NCBI RefSeq assembly: GCF_003002825.1
Contig: NZ_PVTE01000020.1
Location: forward strand, 1-64,000
DNA length: 64,000 bases
Reading direction: 5' to 3'
From: Spirosoma oryzae
GTDB lineage: Bacteria > Bacteroidota > Bacteroidia > Cytophagales > Spirosomataceae
How positions within the stretch are numbered: position 1 is the first letter of the stretch; each line of letters starts with the position of its first letter. Positions 26,024 through 34,768 of this stretch are shown piece after piece. The translations under genes and the position numbers were made by a program. The notes beneath the pieces were generated by a model. The model did not search any database and was not told the DNA's origin. It was given only the letters and a program-made list of their open reading frames with translations.

Positions 26024-27004
26024 TTACTTCTTCAGATAGGAACGGGCGTCTGTCACTTGTGTTTGCCCATTTTGCGTCAATGTATAATTAAATCCGGGTT
26101 GAATGCTATACGCGCCCGTTTCTCCCTGCTTATTTACGGCAATAAAGCCAACCTGTATGTCTTTATAATCCTGCTTCTTGACAATCCGTAGTGCCGCTTC
26201 TTCGCAGGCCTGCTGCGGTGTCCGTCCCTGCCGCATCAATTCGACAACCAGAAACGAGCCGCAGGTGCGCATAACCAGTTCCCCCAGCCCCGTTGCGCAG
26301 GCCCCACCGATCTCATTATCAACGAACAAACCCGCGCCGATAATGGGCGAGTCGCCAACCCGACCGTTCATCTTGAACGCCAGTCCGCTCGTGGTGCAGG
26401 CCCCCGAAATATTACCGGCTTTGTCGATGGCCAGCATCCCGATGGTGTCGTGTCGCTCGATGTTGATAACGGGTTTGTACTTCGCCGTCTTCAGCCAGTT
26501 CTGCCAGGCAGCCTTGGCCGCAGGCGTTAACAGGTTTTCTTTCTTGAAGCCGTTGGCCAGCGCAAATTTTTGCGCGCCTTCACCACTCAGCATGACGTGG
26601 GGCGTTTTTTCCATCACGGCCCGGGCTACCGAGATCGCGTGCATGATGTTTTCCAGGTACGTCACCGAACCGGCATTGCCATGCTCATCCATGATGCAGG
26701 CATCCAGCGTGACACGGCCGTCGCGGTCGGGCAGGCCACCGTAACCGACACTTGTATCGTTGGGATCGGCTTCGGGAACGCGTACACCCGCTTCGACGAT
26801 GTCGATGGCGCGTTTGCCCTGCTCCAGTACGGCCTGTGCGGCTGCGTGAGCCTTGGGTTGTTTCCAGGTTGAAATAACCAATGGACCCGGTTGTGCTGTC
26901 GGTCCGGGCGTCGTTGTCGGTTGCGGTTGGGTCGAGCGGAAGGCCAGCGAAGGGAAAAGACCGATCAGCGGACCTAAACCTAAAAAGCGTCGTCTGTTTA
27001 CCAT
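26024..27004 (-). CDS. Tat-exported N4-(beta-N-acetylglucosaminyl)-L-asparaginase
   Basis: 326 residues from the ATG at 27004; the frame is open to 27049, but this start gives a clean twin-arginine signal (NRRRFLGLG then a hydrophobic stretch). The Ntn-hydrolase features of glycosylasparaginase are present: the HDTIGMLAID site, whose Thr becomes the new N-terminal nucleophile after self-cleavage, and GRVGDSPIIGAGLFVD plus ATGLGE for substrate binding. The enzyme splits GlcNAc from asparagine and so releases glycan from glycopeptides. Tat export places it in the periplasm. It is divergent from purU, 80 bases between the starts. Confidence 0.92.
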   Translation of the reverse strand: MVNRRRFLGLGPLIGLFPSLAFRSTQPQPTTTPGPTAQPGPLVISTWKQPKAHAAAQAVLEQGKRAIDIVEAGVRVPEADPNDTSVGYGGLPDRDGRVTLDACIMDEHGNAGSVTYLENIMHAISVARAVMEKTPHVMLSGEGAQKFALANGFKKENLLTPAAKAAWQNWLKTAKYKPVINIERHDTIGMLAIDKAGNISGACTTSGLAFKMNGRVGDSPIIGAGLFVDNEIGGACATGLGELVMRTCGSFLVVELMRQGRTPQQACEEAALRIVKKQDYKDIQVGFIAVNKQGETGAYSIQPGFNYTLTQNGQTQVTDARSYLKK

Positions 27005-27053
27005 GAAGTAAGGGTTACGGCCCAAAATAAAGGAATTAACAAGTGGCATTCAC

Positions 27054-27061
27054 TACTTTTG
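27054..27061 (+). promoter_or_regulatory. -7 box TACTTTTG upstream of purU
   Basis: Exact TAnnTTTG match 23 bases before the purU ATG at 27085. No clear -33 element is seen. Confidence 0.5.
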
Positions 27062-27084
27062 GCCGACTTTCTTACTGGTCTGTC

Positions 27085-27939
27085 ATGGCGGAATTGGATA
27101 AGCATATTTTACTAATGGATGGCCCGGATGCGAAGGGCCTGATTCACCATGTGACGGGCGTTCTGTTTCGGCACGGGCTCAATGTGATTCACAACGACGA
27201 ATACGTCAGCCCGACGGGTCGGTTTTTTATGCGGACCGAGTTTGAAGGGGCATTCGACAGCAAAGCCTTGTTACAAGATCTGAACGAAACCCTGTCGACG
27301 CAGACCGATGCGCAGGGAATCACGTTCCGACTCAATCCCAAGCGCCGGAAGAATATTGTGGTGATGGTTACCAAAGAGCACCATTGCCTGGCCGAGTTGC
27401 TGATCCGCTACGCCTTTGACGAACTGGATGCCGATATTCTGGCCGTGGTCAGCAACTACAATTCGTTGCAGGGGCTGGTCAGCAAGTTTGGTATCCCGTT
27501 TCATTACGTATCGCACGAAGGCAAGAGCCGAGAGGAGCACGAAGAGGCTATTCTGCGAACGCTGGCGATCTATGAACCCGAGTACCTGGTGCTGGCCAAG
27601 TACATGCGCGTGCTGACGCCCGAGTTCGTGCGGCACTACCCCAACCGGATTATCAACATTCACCATTCGTTTCTGCCGGCCTTTGTCGGGGCTAATCCCT
27701 ACCGGCAGGCGTATGAACGGGGCGTCAAGATTATCGGGGCAACGGCGCATTTCGTCAACAACGACCTGGACGAAGGGCCGATCATCGCGCAGGATGTCAA
27801 GGAAGTAAACCACCGGCAACTGGCGGGGGACATGGCGATGGAAGGGCGCGACGTCGAGAAAATTGTCCTGTCACAAGCGCTCAAACTAGTCTTCAACGAC
27901 CGCGTCTTTATCGCTGGCAATCGGGCCATTGTTCTCTAA
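27085..27939 (+). CDS. purU: Formyltetrahydrofolate deformylase
   Basis: 284 residues from ATG 27085; the longer frame from 27043 overlaps the probable promoter. An N-terminal ACT domain (about 1-80, LMDGPDAKGLIHHVTG) is followed by a formyltransferase-fold domain with NIHHSFLPAF (about 205) and the ATAHFVNNDLDEGPII segment that carries the catalytic Asp and neighbours. PurU hydrolyses 10-formyl-THF to formate and THF and so balances one-carbon pools and feeds PurT. It stands alone. A purN gene, its structural cousin, lies at 44406. Confidence 0.95.
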   Translation: MAELDKHILLMDGPDAKGLIHHVTGVLFRHGLNVIHNDEYVSPTGRFFMRTEFEGAFDSKALLQDLNETLSTQTDAQGITFRLNPKRRKNIVVMVTKEHHCLAELLIRYAFDELDADILAVVSNYNSLQGLVSKFGIPFHYVSHEGKSREEHEEAILRTLAIYEPEYLVLAKYMRVLTPEFVRHYPNRIINIHHSFLPAFVGANPYRQAYERGVKIIGATAHFVNNDLDEGPIIAQDVKEVNHRQLAGDMAMEGRDVEKIVLSQALKLVFNDRVFIAGNRAIVL

Positions 27940-28067
27940 TTTCAACCGATTGCATTGCAGTCTGAGCAAATAATCCGTCGAAATTTCACCAAATTCTTAT
28001 CTTTCGACTCGGAATACGTCAACTCGTATAAAAATCAGTTTATAGCTACCTGCCTCTCAAACCCGCC

Positions 28068-29732
28068 ATGCAAAAGCTTCAGGCACTGGATTACATTGTT
28101 TTCTTTTTCTACTTCATTATTGTTGCCTCGTACGGTGTCTGGATTTACCGGCGGAAACAAACGGAAAAAATGTCGACGACCGACTTTTTTCTGGCCGAAG
28201 GATCACTAACCTGGTGGGCCATCGGCTCATCGCTGATCGCGTCTAACATCTCAGCCGAGCAGTTTATCGGTGCATCGGGCGATGGATTCGCCATGGGATT
28301 GGCCATTGCAACCTACGAATGGATGGCAGCGGCTACGCTGATTGTGGTAGCGGTATTTTTTATGCCGATCTACCTCAAGAACCGCATCTTCACCATGCCG
28401 CAGTTCCTGACGCAGCGCTACAACAACACGGTGTCGATGATTATGGCCATTTTCTGGCTGTTCCTCTACGTGCTGGTGAATCTGACGTCGATTCTGTTTC
28501 TGGGCGCACTCGCCGTGTCGACCATCTCCGGTATCAACTTCACGCTGTGTATGATCGGGCTGGCCGTATTCGCGGTCATCATCACCATCGGCGGGATGAA
28601 AGTAATCGGCTTCACCGATGTGATTCAGGTGTTTTTCCTGATTCTGGGTGGTCTGGCAACGACTTATCTGGCGATCGATCTGGTATCGGCACAGAGCGGA
28701 ACGTCGGGCGTTTCCAACGGGCTGGACATCATGCTGACGCAGTCGGCGGATCACTTCCAGATGATTTTCCCGAAAGGGCACCCCTTCTACGCGTCGCTGC
28801 CCGGCCTGACAGTGCTGATCGGCGGTATGTGGATCGTTAACCTGAACTACTGGGGTTGTAATCAGTACATTACGCAGCGGGCGCTGGGAGCTGATCTGAA
28901 GACAGCCAGGCAAGGCATTCTGTTTGCCGCCCTGCTGAAATTACTCATGCCGATCATCGTCGTTTTGCCGGGTATCGCGGCTTACACGCTGTACCAGAAA
29001 GGTTTGTTCCAGAAGGAGATGCTCGACGCGGCTGGTGAAGTCAACAAAGACCACGCCTATCCCGTGCTGCTGAACCTGCTGCCAACGGGTCTGAAAGGCT
29101 TGTCGTTTGCCGCCCTGACCGCTGCCGTCGTAGCCTCGCTGGCGGGTAAGGCCAACTCAATCTCGACCATCTTCACGCTCGACATCTACAAAAAATACAT
29201 TGCTCCTGAAGCCGACGACTACAAACTGGTCAACATCGGTCGGATCACGATCGTCGTGGCCATGATTCTGGCGATTCTGATTTCGCCGTTTATGGGTATC
29301 GATAAAAAAGGCGGCTTCCAGTTTATTCAGGAAATGACCGGGCTGGTCTCGCCGGGCGTATTTGCCGCCTTTATCATGGGCTTCTTCTGGAAACGGACCA
29401 ACTCGGCGGGCGCTCTGTTTGCTATCGTGGGTGGCTTCCTGCTGTCGCTGTTCTTCAAATACGTACTGCCGGGTGCCGTCGACCTGTCATTCCTGGCTCC
29501 GCTGGGCTTCGCCGTACAGGGTGCCGACGGCGTGTATACTATCCCGTTCCTCGACACGATGGGCTTCGTATTCCTGATCTGCGTAGCCGTTATGTTCGTA
29601 CTGGGTATGCAAAAGCCGAGCACGAGAGGGCTGGAAATCGATTCCAGCATGTTCAAAGTTGCACCTAGCTTTGCCATTGGCGCAACGATGGTACTGCTGG
29701 TCGTGGCTGGTCTGTACGCTTATTTCTGGTAG
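28068..29732 (+). CDS. Sodium:solute symporter (SGLT-like)
   Basis: 554 residues with about 14 membrane helices. SSS-family marks are ASNISAEQFIGASGDGFA in helix 1-2, the NLNYWGCNQYITQRAL segment near 255 and the AALTAAVVASLAGKANS segment near 340, which resemble the vSGLT sugar transporter subgroup. Sodium-driven uptake of a sugar is the likely job; the exact sugar is not visible. Its last 13 bases overlap the convergent cutC gene. No catabolic operon surrounds it. Confidence 0.92.
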   Translation: MQKLQALDYIVFFFYFIIVASYGVWIYRRKQTEKMSTTDFFLAEGSLTWWAIGSSLIASNISAEQFIGASGDGFAMGLAIATYEWMAAATLIVVAVFFMPIYLKNRIFTMPQFLTQRYNNTVSMIMAIFWLFLYVLVNLTSILFLGALAVSTISGINFTLCMIGLAVFAVIITIGGMKVIGFTDVIQVFFLILGGLATTYLAIDLVSAQSGTSGVSNGLDIMLTQSADHFQMIFPKGHPFYASLPGLTVLIGGMWIVNLNYWGCNQYITQRALGADLKTARQGILFAALLKLLMPIIVVLPGIAAYTLYQKGLFQKEMLDAAGEVNKDHAYPVLLNLLPTGLKGLSFAALTAAVVASLAGKANSISTIFTLDIYKKYIAPEADDYKLVNIGRITIVVAMILAILISPFMGIDKKGGFQFIQEMTGLVSPGVFAAFIMGFFWKRTNSAGALFAIVGGFLLSLFFKYVLPGAVDLSFLAPLGFAVQGADGVYTIPFLDTMGFVFLICVAVMFVLGMQKPSTRGLEIDSSMFKVAPSFAIGATMVLLVVAGLYAYFW

Positions 29733-30457
29733 TGGGCTAACGCTACCACGGGCGCAATGGCGTCGGCACTGGCTTCGATACGTTCGTATTCGCCCAGCAC
29801 TGCCGACGCCATTGACAATTCCTGGCGACGGTATTCCATCGGACTGGCCTGCGACGACTTACCGCTCAGGTGCAGCGCATCGACACCGGCATTCAGCAAT
29901 GCCTGCGCATTCCGAATCGATACGCCGACGCCGGCCATAATCTCGATACGTCCGGCGGCCTGCTCGACCAACTGCTGCAACACGGGGACTCCTGACTCAG
30001 CCGATGTCGCCTGACCGGATGTCAGAATACGGGCACAGCCGGTGCGAATAATCGCTTCGAGCGCTTCGGCCGGATCGCGGCTCATGTCGAACGCACGGTG
30101 AAAGGTGACAGGCAGCGGTTGCGCCAGGTCGACCAGCGTCTTTGTCGTTTCCTCGTCGACCGTGCCATCAGCCCGGAGCAGACCCAGCACGATGCCATCA
30201 GCTCCCACGTTTTTAGCGGCTTCAATGTCGGCCCGCATCACCGCGATTTCGGTATCGGAGTACAAAAAATCGCCCCCACGCGGCCGAATCATAACATATA
30301 GCGACAAATTCAGGTGACGGCGGGCTTCGGTAATGAGTCCAATGCTGGGTGTGGTACCGCCTTCGCTTAGGCTACCGCACAGCTCAACCCGGTCGGCACC
30401 GGCGGTTTGGGCGGTCAGGCACGATTGCAGGGAGTAGGCGCATACTTCGATCGTCAT
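29720..30457 (-). CDS. cutC: CutC family protein
   Basis: 245 residues with the TIM-barrel CutC pattern: VEVCAYSLQS-like opening, ADRVELCGSLSEGGTTPS, then VMIRPRGGDFLYSD, GADGIVLGLL, VTFHRAFDM and ILTSGQ. CutC was named for copper tolerance; a direct copper-binding role is disputed and the enzymatic activity is unknown. The gene's 3' end overlaps the sodium symporter gene on the other strand by 13 bases. Family assignment is firm. Confidence 0.93.
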   Translation of the reverse strand: MTIEVCAYSLQSCLTAQTAGADRVELCGSLSEGGTTPSIGLITEARRHLNLSLYVMIRPRGGDFLYSDTEIAVMRADIEAAKNVGADGIVLGLLRADGTVDEETTKTLVDLAQPLPVTFHRAFDMSRDPAEALEAIIRTGCARILTSGQATSAESGVPVLQQLVEQAAGRIEIMAGVGVSIRNAQALLNAGVDALHLSGKSSQASPMEYRRQELSMASAVLGEYERIEASADAIAPVVALAHYQK

Positions 30458-30683
30458 GGTCGTACGGAGTCGGGGGAAAACGTTGATCCCGACGGCGCAA
30501 AACTACGGCAGTCTGCTGGCACGAATGATGTATATTGGCCGAAGAAAAACAGGAACCGATTATAAATTGTGACCGACAGACGAAACAATGCGGATTACCG
30601 TTGGTTAATCGGCTAACTGCCTACACAGGTAATTTGGTGAATATTCTGCTGAACAGAGGCCTATCAGGATAATCACTTTTTTA

Positions 30684-30691
30684 TAGTTTTG
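30684..30691 (+). promoter_or_regulatory. -7 box TAGTTTTG upstream of the DUF2795 gene
   Basis: Exact TAnnTTTG match 43 bases before the ATG at 30735, in an otherwise gene-free 277-bp AT-richer gap. A -33 TTTG at the right distance is not evident. Confidence 0.5.
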
Positions 30692-30734
30692 CACCCTCAT
30701 TGAAAAAAACAGTCACGCCTTACCAAAATACACT

Positions 30735-30956
30735 ATGTACTGGACTCTCGAACTTGCTTCTTATCTTGAAGATGCCCCCTGGCCAGCCACAAAAGACGAA
30801 CTGATTGATTACTCGATTCGCTCCGGTGCGCCACTGGAAGTCGTAGAAAATTTACAGGAACTCGAGGACGATGGCCAGCCCTATGAAAGCATCGAAGAAA
30901 TCTGGCCGGACTATCCGACAAAAGATGACTTCTTCTTTAACGAAGACGAATACTGA
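30735..30956 (+). CDS. Small acidic DUF2795 protein
   Basis: 73 residues, strongly acidic (about a third Asp/Glu toward the C terminus). The central segment WPATKDELIDYSIRSGAP and VVENLQELEDDG match DUF2795, a small helical family that is nearly universal and highly conserved in Bacteroidota. Function is unknown. It has its own promoter-like box and a strong terminator, so it is transcribed as a short single-gene message, which suggests high expression. Confidence 0.9.
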   Translation: MYWTLELASYLEDAPWPATKDELIDYSIRSGAPLEVVENLQELEDDGQPYESIEEIWPDYPTKDDFFFNEDEY

Positions 30957-30974
30957 CGGTATCGCTTCGACGCT

Positions 30975-31014
30975 AATCGGGGTCATTCCAACGCTGGAAT
31001 GACCCCGATTTTCT
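30975..31014. terminator. Strong bidirectional terminator
   Basis: A perfect 16-bp stem (30975-30990 and 30995-31010) with a four-base loop ACGC is followed by TTCTTT on the plus strand. On the minus strand, which carries the MFS gene ending at 31015, an A/T-rich flank also follows. It serves the DUF2795 gene and probably the convergent MFS gene. Confidence 0.9.
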
Positions 31015-32244
31015 TTATTCCTCACTGTAGTCCAGGTCGCGCCCAAACGTTTCGGGAAGCTTTAGCAGTGACAAAAACGCCAGGCTAAAACAAACCAGCC
31101 CGATGACGCCACCGGCAGCCAGCGTGCCGATGGCTGGTTTCATCGCCTGGAATGCGGGGATGCTCAACAGGGTTGTGGCCCGCACGTTGTTGGCGACGGA
31201 TGTGGTTGCCGTTGCCCGGAGATTGGTGCCAAAGCTCTCGGCCGTAACGGTCAGGAACAGGGCAATGTAGCCGATGCCAAAGCCCATGCCGACACAGAGT
31301 GCGTAAAACACGTTGGTCGAGGAAATTCCGCCGAACAGATAAAGCAGCACAAATACCAGCGTCAGCCCCATCATCAGGCCAATAGCCTTGCGTCGCGACC
31401 GAAGCAACTGACTGAATGGTCCACTCAACAAATCACCAGCAACCATTCCGACGTAGGTAAACATCACGCTCCGGCCCGGCTGAATCGCGTCGGGTAAGTC
31501 GAGGGCTTTACCGAATTCGTTACCAAACGTGGCCAGAATACCGATCACGAAATAGGTGGGCAGCGAAATACCCATGCACCAGATATAGCGCATCAGCCGA
31601 TCACGGTTCTGAAACAGCGCCCAGAAATTACCCCGTTTCACGTTTGTCTGCTGCGCCTGTCGATACAGAACCGATTCCAGCACCGTTACGCGGAGCAGCA
31701 GTAGTCCCAGCCCCAATCCGCCACCGATAAAGTAAGTCGTGCGCCAGTCGAACAGCGATACGGTGAAGTAAGCCACCACGGCTCCGAACAACCCGACGCC
31801 CGCCACCAGCGACGAGCCATAGCCGCGTAGCTGTCGGGGCAGGATTTCACTCACCAGCGTGATACCCGCGCCCAACTCGCCCGCCAGTCCCAGCCCGGCA
31901 ATGAATCGGAGCACCGCGTACAGACCGGGATCATGCACAAAGCCGCAGGCAATATTCGCCAGTGAGTAGGTGATGATCGAGCCGAACAGTACCGACAGCC
32001 GCCCGCGCTTGTCGCCCAGTACACCCCACAGGATGCCGCCGAGTAGCAGACCTGCCTGCTGAATGTTCAGGATTCGGCCTCCTTCCAGCGAAATAGCCGC
32101 TTCCGACAGCCCCATGTCTTTCAGACTTGGTACCCGGACGATATTGAATAGCAACAGATCATACACGTCGACAAAATAGCCGAGGGCGGCCACGATGACG
32201 GGCAGCGAAAAGAGGGGACGAAATGAAGTAGAGCCGGACGACAT
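31015..32244 (-). CDS. MFS transporter, substrate unknown
   Basis: 409 residues with 12 predicted helices. The loop 2-3 motif is GVLGDKRGRLSVLFGS, a standard MFS A-motif variant, and the LGLAGELGAGITLV segment fits the sugar/acid-proton symporter branch (FVDVYDLLLFNIVRVP at the start resembles metabolite:proton symporters). Substrate is not predictable. It may be co-transcribed with nothing: gldG lies 52 bases upstream on the same strand, so a gldG-MFS transcript is possible. Confidence 0.85.
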   Translation of the reverse strand: MSSGSTSFRPLFSLPVIVAALGYFVDVYDLLLFNIVRVPSLKDMGLSEAAISLEGGRILNIQQAGLLLGGILWGVLGDKRGRLSVLFGSIITYSLANIACGFVHDPGLYAVLRFIAGLGLAGELGAGITLVSEILPRQLRGYGSSLVAGVGLFGAVVAYFTVSLFDWRTTYFIGGGLGLGLLLLRVTVLESVLYRQAQQTNVKRGNFWALFQNRDRLMRYIWCMGISLPTYFVIGILATFGNEFGKALDLPDAIQPGRSVMFTYVGMVAGDLLSGPFSQLLRSRRKAIGLMMGLTLVFVLLYLFGGISSTNVFYALCVGMGFGIGYIALFLTVTAESFGTNLRATATTSVANNVRATTLLSIPAFQAMKPAIGTLAAGGVIGLVCFSLAFLSLLKLPETFGRDLDYSEE

Positions 32245-32296
32245 AGCAGGGTAGGTTCAGGAATACGAAGAACGTCCCCGCCGTCGTAAAAGGCAA

Positions 32297-33964
32297 CTAC
32301 CGCGCGTAACGGCTTCGGCGCAGGGCCTGCCAGCCAACGCCAACCAGCCCGATCAGCAGCAGTGGTCCCAGCAGGTTGAGTGCCTGCCAGCCGGTACGAT
32401 CTGTGTCGAGCCGAATCTTGTCGAGGGGGCGTAGCGTCACCGTCCGGGCGCGGGAGGCAATTACACCGTCCGGATCGACCAGATAATCGATGGCGTTCAT
32501 GGCGAAATCCTTGTTGGCGTAGGTCGTGCGGGTGAACCGGTCGAAACCCAGCGGATACGGTTGATTTTGCCGGTAATTGACGTCGTTGATGACCAGATCC
32601 CCGTCGGAGCAGATCAACACGCGCGAGGGAACGCCTTCGGCCACGAAGCCAGCCGCCCGTGGGTCGCCGGGCAAAATCTGATTGGCGTAGAGCGAGGTAA
32701 ACTTGCCCTCCAGCAGACAGGCAATCAGCTTAGAGCCGCCGGTATAGGTTTTCGGGTCGGGTTGTTTGCGGGCTTCCGTGTACGAAATCAGCACGGGTGC
32801 TTTCAGATCCTGCGTATAGGGCGACGTGAGCAGCAGCGGTATTTTCTGGATACCCCGCGACTGCACTGTATCGAGCGAGCTGGTGAATCGGGCCAGTACT
32901 ACATCGAGGTTACGTACGATGGGGTTGCCCGAATTGCCGAAGTTGTTGAGCAGGGGATAGAACCGCCACGGCAACAACTGAATGTTGGGCTTGTCGCCCA
33001 TGTTACCCACGTTGAGCGGAATGGGCGCGCAGTACATATCCTTCACGACATCGCGGTTGATGCGGACGCCCCAGCGGAAGAACAGGTTGTCGAGGTTCAG
33101 GTTCAGCGGCTGCGCGTAAGTGCCTTCGTTGCTGACCGAATCGACGCGTTGACCATCCACGAAAAACAACGCCCGCCCGCCCTTAATGACGTATTGATCG
33201 ATCTTGAAAATGTCGTCGTCGGAAAATGGCTTGTCGGGTTTTGGAACGAGCAGCGCATCGATGCCCGTAATCGGACCGGGTTTGCTCATGTCGACAAAAA
33301 ACAGGTCGTATTTTTCCTGCACCGATGCCAGTAGGTCGGCGAAGCGGGAGGGCGGTACCTGTGTGTTTCCGTACAGCAACCCTACGCGCCGGCGATTCTC
33401 CGCCGTTTGGGTCAGCTTCTGAATCGCCGATGCCAGTTGAAATTCCACCCCTTCGTACGACTGGTTCAACTGCTCTTCTTTCGACGCCGTTTTGTTACCC
33501 TTTAGCAATAGCACGGGAATTTCCTTGCCGGCATAGGATACGATAGCGCCGGGGAAAATTAGCTTCTCGGTTCGCTTACCGCCTTCGTTGGCAACCAGAT
33601 TTGTCGGTAATAAACCCCGTTGCTGGAGTCGGTCGATCAGTTTGCCTTTTTCGTCGGCGTTGGTAATCGCGTCCGGATCGATGAATCGGTAAGTGAGGGT
33701 GGTACCGGTCTGTGCGTGAAACTCATCAAGCGTCTCGCGCACAGCGTTTTCCAGTCGTTTGAAGGCCGGTGGCAGGTCGCCTGTCAGGTACACGTCGATA
33801 TGCACGTCGCCGGGTAACGTTTCCAGCATGGTGCGTGTGGCGTCCGAAAGCGTGTATCGCTTTTCCTGCGTCAGATCGATTCGAAAAAAAACAAAGGCCG
33901 ACAGAACGTTGACGGCAATCAGCGCGAGTACAAAAGCAAGGGTGCGCAGCGAAGCAGCTTTCAT
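32297..33964 (-). CDS. gldG: Gliding motility ABC-type component GldG
   Basis: 555 residues. An N-terminal membrane helix (about 7-28) and the RIDLTQEKRYTLSDATR segment open the protein. A large periplasmic part with the ABC-2 auxiliary/IFT52-like fold follows (GALLVPKP-type segments, KIDQYVIKGGRALFFVDGQ), and a C-terminal membrane helix ends it (about 528-546). This is the layout of GldG, which with GldA and GldF forms the ABC-type complex linked to gliding. gldF normally precedes it; here the upstream neighbour is a divergent ECF sigma gene and no gldF is in the window. Confidence 0.88.
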   Translation of the reverse strand: MKAASLRTLAFVLALIAVNVLSAFVFFRIDLTQEKRYTLSDATRTMLETLPGDVHIDVYLTGDLPPAFKRLENAVRETLDEFHAQTGTTLTYRFIDPDAITNADEKGKLIDRLQQRGLLPTNLVANEGGKRTEKLIFPGAIVSYAGKEIPVLLLKGNKTASKEEQLNQSYEGVEFQLASAIQKLTQTAENRRRVGLLYGNTQVPPSRFADLLASVQEKYDLFFVDMSKPGPITGIDALLVPKPDKPFSDDDIFKIDQYVIKGGRALFFVDGQRVDSVSNEGTYAQPLNLNLDNLFFRWGVRINRDVVKDMYCAPIPLNVGNMGDKPNIQLLPWRFYPLLNNFGNSGNPIVRNLDVVLARFTSSLDTVQSRGIQKIPLLLTSPYTQDLKAPVLISYTEARKQPDPKTYTGGSKLIACLLEGKFTSLYANQILPGDPRAAGFVAEGVPSRVLICSDGDLVINDVNYRQNQPYPLGFDRFTRTTYANKDFAMNAIDYLVDPDGVIASRARTVTLRPLDKIRLDTDRTGWQALNLLGPLLLIGLVGVGWQALRRSRYAR

Positions 33965-34189
33965 GGTCTACAGTAAACGTACAGGACGGCCTAATCTGTC
34001 TATGCCCACAGCCTGCAATGAGTGTCCGACGGGTTGTGATACCGCGTCAGTTACAGGCAAGTTTACGGCAAAAGGGTTAAAAACAGGTTTATACACTTAT
34101 TTTTTGCGCCCGACGCAACCCTCACCTGTGGTCTGTACGTACAGTGGTTAAAAGCGACTTAAACCGGTTCAGCCCATTGCGTCGATACG

Positions 34190-34768
34190 ATGGCTAACGC
34201 GCCCCATAGTGCTGCCCTGCCCGATCTGCTGGCCGGTTGTCTCCGCAACCACCGACAGAGCCAGGAATTGCTGTACCGGCAGTTCTACGGATTTGCCATG
34301 AGCGTGTGCCTACGGTACGCACCCACCCGCGACAGTGCGCTGGAGGTGCTCAACGACGGATTTTTGAAGGTGTTTACCCGGCTCGATCAGTACGATCCGG
34401 CGCAACCGTTTACAGGCTGGCTTCGACGGATTATGATAAATACGGCTATCGATCAGTACCGGCAGGACGTTCGCCACGTGCAATCGAATGATATCGAACA
34501 GGCTGACCAATTGAGCGTTGCGCCTGAGCCGGATGCTTACACGCAACTGGCCCATGACGAGTTACTGGCGCTGGTGCAACGGCTGTCGCCCGCTTATCGA
34601 CTGGTTTTTAACCTGTACGTTGTCGACGGCTACACGCATGATGAGATTGCCCAGAAACTGAGTATATCGGCGGGAGCGTCGAAATCGAATCTGGCCCGCG
34701 CCCGTGAGAAACTGCGGACGTTACTGAAACACCACCACCCGGATGAGTATGCAAGAGTTACCCGATGA
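34190..34768 (+). CDS. ECF-type RNA polymerase sigma factor
   Basis: 192 residues. Region 2 is seen at about 25-95 (LLYRQFYGFAMSVCLRYAP, then FTGWLRRIMINTAIDQYR) and region 4 at about 125-180 (LSPAYRLVFNLYVVDGYTHDEIAQKLSISAGASKSNLARAR, given here only as its ends). It belongs to the ECF class. Its last 26 bases overlap the next gene, which has an N-terminal membrane segment and may be its anti-sigma partner. The divergent gldG starts 225 bases upstream. Confidence 0.93.
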   Translation: MANAPHSAALPDLLAGCLRNHRQSQELLYRQFYGFAMSVCLRYAPTRDSALEVLNDGFLKVFTRLDQYDPAQPFTGWLRRIMINTAIDQYRQDVRHVQSNDIEQADQLSVAPEPDAYTQLAHDELLALVQRLSPAYRLVFNLYVVDGYTHDEIAQKLSISAGASKSNLARAREKLRTLLKHHHPDEYARVTR

